A stretch of DNA of 7,886 bases, taken from positions 1 through 7,886 of the forward strand of contig JBDZVX010000112.1 in the NCBI GenBank assembly GCA_040255925.1, written 5' to 3'. Of this stretch, positions 7,014-7,886 are shown in pieces (position 1 is the first letter of the stretch; every line of letters starts with the position of its first letter). Origin of the DNA: Nitrolancea sp040255925. Lineage in GTDB: Bacteria; Chloroflexota; Chloroflexia; Thermomicrobiales; Thermomicrobiaceae. A program made the position numbers and the translations under genes. The notes under the pieces were generated by a model. That model saw only the letters and a list, made by a program, of their open reading frames with translations, did not search any database and was not told the DNA's origin.

Positions 7014-7068
7014 CCTTCGTTGCTCAGCTTGGAAAAATACGCTGGGACCAGGCGTAAGAGAGGGCTCG

Positions 7069-7425
7069 CTAGGTCTTACCCTCCTCCGGTTCCTCCAGAT
7101 CGACGATAGGCGGCTCGGCGCCTATGCTGCCAAAAGCAGTGTCGCCATAGCCGCCGGTTATGCCGGCGTCGGTGTCACTACCCAGACCCGCAGATTCAAA
7201 GGAGCGCGGCTGGCCGGTGGCGGCCCGAGCGACATTGCCCAGCAAGTCCCAGACGTAGCCCTCACTTACCCGGTGCCGGTTGGCAATTTCGTGGACGTTC
7301 CGGCCCGCCAGCGCATCGTGCACCATCGCGGCTTCAAGGCGCGGAAGCTGAGCAGCGAGGCCAGGATCCTGCCGTATCTGCTCCACGAGGGCTAGGAAAC
7401 GCTCATCCTGAAAATTGGTTATCAC
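7069..7425 (-). CDS. Small helix-turn-helix protein, probable DNA-binding regulator
   Basis: A 118-residue protein starting at a GTG. The start is set by GGAGG 7 nt upstream on the minus strand; the frame stays open much further upstream, but that part runs through the 81-residue gene and is low-quality sequence. The N-terminal half is helical (NFQDERFLALVEQIRQDPGL, then LPRLEAAMVHDALAG). It is followed by a segment resembling a helix-turn-helix of the sigma region 4/LuxR type: ALAGRNVHEIANRHRVSEGYVWDLLGNV (about 38-65), with the typical 'G-x-x-x-x-E-I-A…V-S-x-x-x-V' spacing. The last 45 residues are Gly- and Ser-rich and then acidic (PPIVDLEEPEEGK), probably disordered. The 81-residue gene ends 67 bp upstream, so the two may share a transcript. 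I do not recognise the family; a regulatory role is inferred from the HTH only. Confidence 0.65.
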   Translation of the reverse strand: MITNFQDERFLALVEQIRQDPGLAAQLPRLEAAMVHDALAGRNVHEIANRHRVSEGYVWDLLGNVARAATGQPRSFESAGLGSDTDAGITGGYGDTAFGSIGAEPPIVDLEEPEEGKT

Positions 7426-7432
7426 CCTTCCA

Positions 7433-7437
7433 CCTCC
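7433..7437 (-). promoter_or_regulatory. Ribosome binding site of the HTH gene
   Basis: GGAGG on the minus strand lies 7 nt before the GTG at 7425. This strong site is the main reason for calling the short 118-residue protein rather than the long open frame to 7818. Confidence 0.75.
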
Positions 7438-7492
7438 GTCTCTACGCGGACGGTGGAACTCGCCACCGTACCCTCGATCACGCGCGGATCGA

Positions 7493-7738
7493 TCATCGCT
7501 TACGGCGTTTACTCGATCCGCCTCCCATTCCGCCGCCGGTCGTTCCGCCGGCCGGGATATCGTCCTGACCCGGCGCGACACTTTTGTCGGTATAGCGCGG
7601 ATCATCACGTGGCGGCCGCTGGATATCGCCCTGGGAGCGGTCGCGTTTCTTCCGTTCGAGCAGCTCCCGCGCGTCTTCAGGATCACTTCGCAACAATTCC
7701 GCTGCCGTTTCGGGCGGTCCCTGGTCTTTCTCTGCCAT
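7493..7738 (-). CDS. Small hydrophilic protein with Gly-rich linker and basic tail, unknown function
   Basis: An 81-residue protein, start ATG at 7738 with GGAGG 5 nt upstream; an in-frame TTG at 7750 lies upstream of this site and is rejected. The sequence is very polar, with no membrane segment or signal peptide. Residues 9-35 (PPETAAELLRSDPEDARELLERKKRDR) could form charged helices; 36-62 are Pro/Asp/Arg-rich and probably disordered; 63-76 are a Gly/Thr/Ser stretch (GGTTGGGMGGGSS); the end is KRRKR. The basic tail may bind nucleic acid or an acidic partner, which is inference from composition alone. It precedes the HTH gene on the same strand by 67 bp. The ribosome site and the coherent amino-acid composition support it as real, but I recognise no family. 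Confidence 0.6.
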   Translation of the reverse strand: MAEKDQGPPETAAELLRSDPEDARELLERKKRDRSQGDIQRPPRDDPRYTDKSVAPGQDDIPAGGTTGGGMGGGSSKRRKR

Positions 7739-7743
7739 GAATT

Positions 7744-7748
7744 CCTCC
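7744..7748 (-). promoter_or_regulatory. Ribosome binding site of the 81-residue protein gene
   Basis: GGAGG on the minus strand lies 5 nt before the ATG at 7738 and supports both the reality of this small gene and its start. Confidence 0.7.
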
Positions 7749-7823
7749 AAATCGTGACGGGTCGTACCTGGCAGCTCGCGGCCGGATCGGCATCCCTGTT
7801 GGACAGGCGATTCCGCATCCCGC

Positions 7824-7886
7824 CTAGACTTCCTCCTCTTTTGCCCGTCGCGCGATCTGCTCCCGGTGGATTTGCGGCTCGTGACG
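7824..7886 (-). CDS. Possible C-terminal end of another minus-strand gene (cut by the window edge)
   Basis: Reading the minus strand from the right edge gives 20 codons, RHEPQIHREQIARRAKEEEV, and a TAG stop at 7824-7826. The sequence is charged and helical, as expected for a protein C-terminus. It lies 85 bp upstream of the 81-residue gene on the same strand. It is too short to assign to a family or to be sure it is coding. Confidence 0.35.
   Translation of the reverse strand, partial: RHEPQIHREQIARRAKEEEV

Larger units (their letters stand above)
6688..7068. other. Intergenic stretch without a convincing gene
   Basis: This 381-bp gap lies between the stop of the HTH gene and the start of the deacetylase, both on the minus strand. 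It should hold the deacetylase promoter. A loose minus-strand candidate is TTACAA followed 18 nt later by TTTTAA at about 6735-6765, too weak to call. A strong hairpin lies at 6979-7013. One minus-strand reading frame (6868-6957) would encode a 29-residue hydrophobic peptide but has no ribosome site. Open frames on the plus strand here look random in composition and run on as shadows across the HTH gene. Confidence 0.6.

Noticed and set aside
6673..7395. Open frame on the plus strand (240 codons) across the intergenic gap
   Set aside because: It is antisense to the HTH gene in its right half, lacks a ribosome site, and shows no recognisable motif or membrane pattern.
7795..7807. Small inverted repeat CCTGT-TGG-ACAGG near the right edge
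   Set aside because: Five pairs with a 3-nt loop and no T run is within what chance gives; no promoter or operator context supports it.
7426..7818. Upstream extension of the HTH frame to 249 codons
   Set aside because: The extension overlaps the 81-residue gene in another frame, has Arg/Pro-rich random-looking sequence, and ignores the strong GGAGG before the GTG at 7425.

Overview
The window is GC-rich, densely coding bacterial chromosome. The best guess at the host is a member of Chloroflexota, perhaps Thermomicrobia. This is inference: it rests mainly on the duplicated 'GYWxxFGGLPIFGYP…VQYFERARFE' wall-type module at the end of the deacetylase, which I associate with secreted proteins of that phylum, and on the phosphoketolase/acetate kinase pairing. 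No rRNA, tRNA, CRISPR array or mobile element was seen.

Left block, plus strand (1-5362): the C-terminal end of a P-type cation ATPase (cut by the window edge), then a full phosphoketolase (xfp), then acetate kinase (ackA) whose start overlaps the xfp stop, then, after a 127-bp gap, an ion-channel protein with an unusual selectivity filter. Phosphoketolase splits xylulose-5-P (or fructose-6-P) with phosphate into acetyl-phosphate plus a sugar phosphate. Acetate kinase converts acetyl-phosphate to acetate and makes ATP. Together they form a short substrate-level phosphorylation route. The two flanking genes encode ion-transport membrane proteins; any functional tie to the metabolic pair is only suggested by gene order.

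Right block, minus strand (5383-7886): a secreted polysaccharide deacetylase (CE4/NodB fold) converges on the channel gene with only 20 bp between stops. Upstream of it lies a 381-bp stretch without a convincing gene but with a strong hairpin. Beyond that are two small minus-strand genes, each with a clear GGAGG ribosome site: a 118-residue helix-turn-helix protein and an 81-residue hydrophilic Gly-rich protein with a basic tail. At the right edge is what looks like the last 20 codons of another minus-strand gene.

Most of the window is recognisable. The parts that depart from the ordinary are the TLGLGD channel filter, the ATPase M6 region lacking the usual calcium ligands, the TFDAGSD deacetylase motif with a conserved duplicated C-terminal module, and the pair of small unrecognised genes at the right edge. 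I do not see a clear new multi-gene system.
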